Positions 63,432 through 64,000 of a stretch of DNA of 64,000 bases are shown piece by piece (position 1 is the stretch's first letter; each line of letters begins with the position of its first letter). The notes beneath the pieces were generated by a model. It saw nothing but the letters and a program-made list of their open reading frames with translations. It was not told the DNA's origin and searched no databases. The stretch spans positions 1,565,501-1,629,500 of the forward strand of contig NZ_CP116005.1 of assembly GCF_027941835.1 (NCBI RefSeq), given 5' to 3'. Made by a program: the position numbers and the translations under genes. The DNA is from Sphingosinicella microcystinivorans (lineage in GTDB: Bacteria; Pseudomonadota; Alphaproteobacteria; Sphingomonadales; Sphingomonadaceae).

Positions 63432-64000
63432 CTATTCGTGGAACTCCGCCATGTCCGGGATGCGGTTGAAGGCGATCTTCGCGCCGACATGGTCGGTGCG
63501 TCCGCCCATCAGCGGCCCGAGCGTCACGGCGTTCCTGCCGAACTTCGCGTTCGCCGTGTCCATCGCCCGGCTGAGGCGCAGGCCGCGCGCCTCGCGGGAG
63601 AGCGCGTGGTCGATGTCATCGCGGTCGAACAGCGCGCCCTGTTCGTGACCGGCGGGGACGATCTCGGCGAGCGTGACGCCCACCATGCGGATGCGCGCGC
63701 CGCCGGGCTGCCGGCGCGCCGCGTCCGCGAGGCGGGGCCAGAGCGCGTTCAGCTGCGCGAGGAAGCTGAAGCTGTCCTGCGTCAGCGGCAGGTGCTGGTG
63801 CGCGGCGAACTTGCCGCCCTCCTCCAGCCGGGCGTGGAGCACGAGGCTGCGCGCCGCATAGCCCTCGCGGCGCAGGCGGCTCGCGGCCTTCAGGCACAGG
63901 CGCCGCGCGGTGGCGAGCGCGGCGGCGGGGTCGCGCTTCGAAGGCGACAGCACCTGGCTATGACCGATCGAGCGGTGCTGCGTCGTGATCTCCGGCACCT
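63432..64000 (-). CDS. Y-family DNA polymerase-like protein, C-terminal part (5' end outside window)
   Basis: The 188 residues visible include [40 protein letters not shown] and [18 protein letters not shown], the pattern of the little-finger domain and C-terminal tail of Y-family (DinB/UmuC-like) translesion polymerases. The frame is open through the end of the window, so the catalytic domain lies beyond. It lies 41 bases upstream of purL's start on the same strand. Confidence 0.65.
   Translation of the reverse strand, partial: VPEITTQHRSIGHSQVLSPSKRDPAAALATARRLCLKAASRLRREGYAARSLVLHARLEEGGKFAAHQHLPLTQDSFSFLAQLNALWPRLADAARRQPGGARIRMVGVTLAEIVPAGHEQGALFDRDDIDHALSREARGLRLSRAMDTANAKFGRNAVTLGPLMGGRTDHVGAKIAFNRIPDMAEFHE

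Overview
The window is high-GC bacterial DNA. The TonB-dependent receptor type, the biotin/thiolase/SnoaL catabolic genes and the style of the core genes suggest a sphingomonad-like alphaproteobacterium; this is inferred from gene style and no rRNA is present to confirm it. No tRNA, rRNA or CRISPR array was seen.

Region 1 (about 1-30,920) is one large catabolic locus. A group of exported proteins opens it: SMP-30 lactonase-like, a two-subunit molybdenum hydroxylase with a Tat signal, a TonB receptor, several SnoaL-fold proteins, a Tat-exported KstD-like flavoprotein, and a Reeler-type protein with one CXXCH haem motif. Next comes a tightly coupled ten-gene minus-strand block (22,904 down to 11,270). 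It encodes a phosphohistidine swivel protein, an unrecognised 509-residue protein, an acyl-CoA/aryl-CoA ligase, a small helical protein, a C-terminally truncated PPDK-like ATP-grasp/phosphohistidine protein, BCCP, biotin carboxylase, a divergent PYC/OADA-type carboxyltransferase, a thiolase and biotin synthase. A GntR regulator and beta-oxidation style genes (enoyl-CoA hydratase, 3-hydroxyacyl-CoA dehydrogenase, SDR, acyl-CoA dehydrogenase, OYE-type flavin oxidoreductase, thiolase) complete it. Three near-identical palindromes (ATTGT-N3-RCAAY) lie in the three divergent promoter regions and tie the locus together. My reading is an ATP- and biotin-dependent activation/carboxylation route for a ketone- or phenol-like, possibly polycyclic substrate; the substrate is unknown.

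Region 2 (30,924-33,205) is a scrapyard: a twice-frameshifted ParB/DNA-methylase remnant, a gene interrupted by an in-frame amber codon, and the C-terminal stub of a Gfo/Idh/MocA oxidoreductase.

Region 3 (33,208-43,140) is a second catabolic island resembling the Puu gamma-glutamyl-amine pathway: MFS importer, PuuE-like aminotransferase, cupin, secreted alpha/beta hydrolase, orphan solute-binding protein, PuuA-like glutamine-synthetase homologue, PuuB-like oxidase and a TetR regulator. Five copies of a 16-bp palindrome (RTGAAT-N4-ATTCRY) sit upstream of its transcription units. Its right end is cut: a C45-family hydrolase gene is broken by an IS3 remnant, itself broken by an IS21 element (44,029-46,551).

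Region 4 (46,512-64,000) is core-like and GC-richer. It holds a sulfide/persulfide and export module (AhpD-like, TolC, DUF2892, SQR-like, rhodanese, RND pump, BigR-like ArsR repressor), a second ArsR with a peroxiredoxin, thioredoxin 2, TusA, an alkylsulfatase-type metallo-beta-lactamase, an Hpt protein, hypothetical exported proteins, PurL and the end of a Y-family polymerase-like gene.
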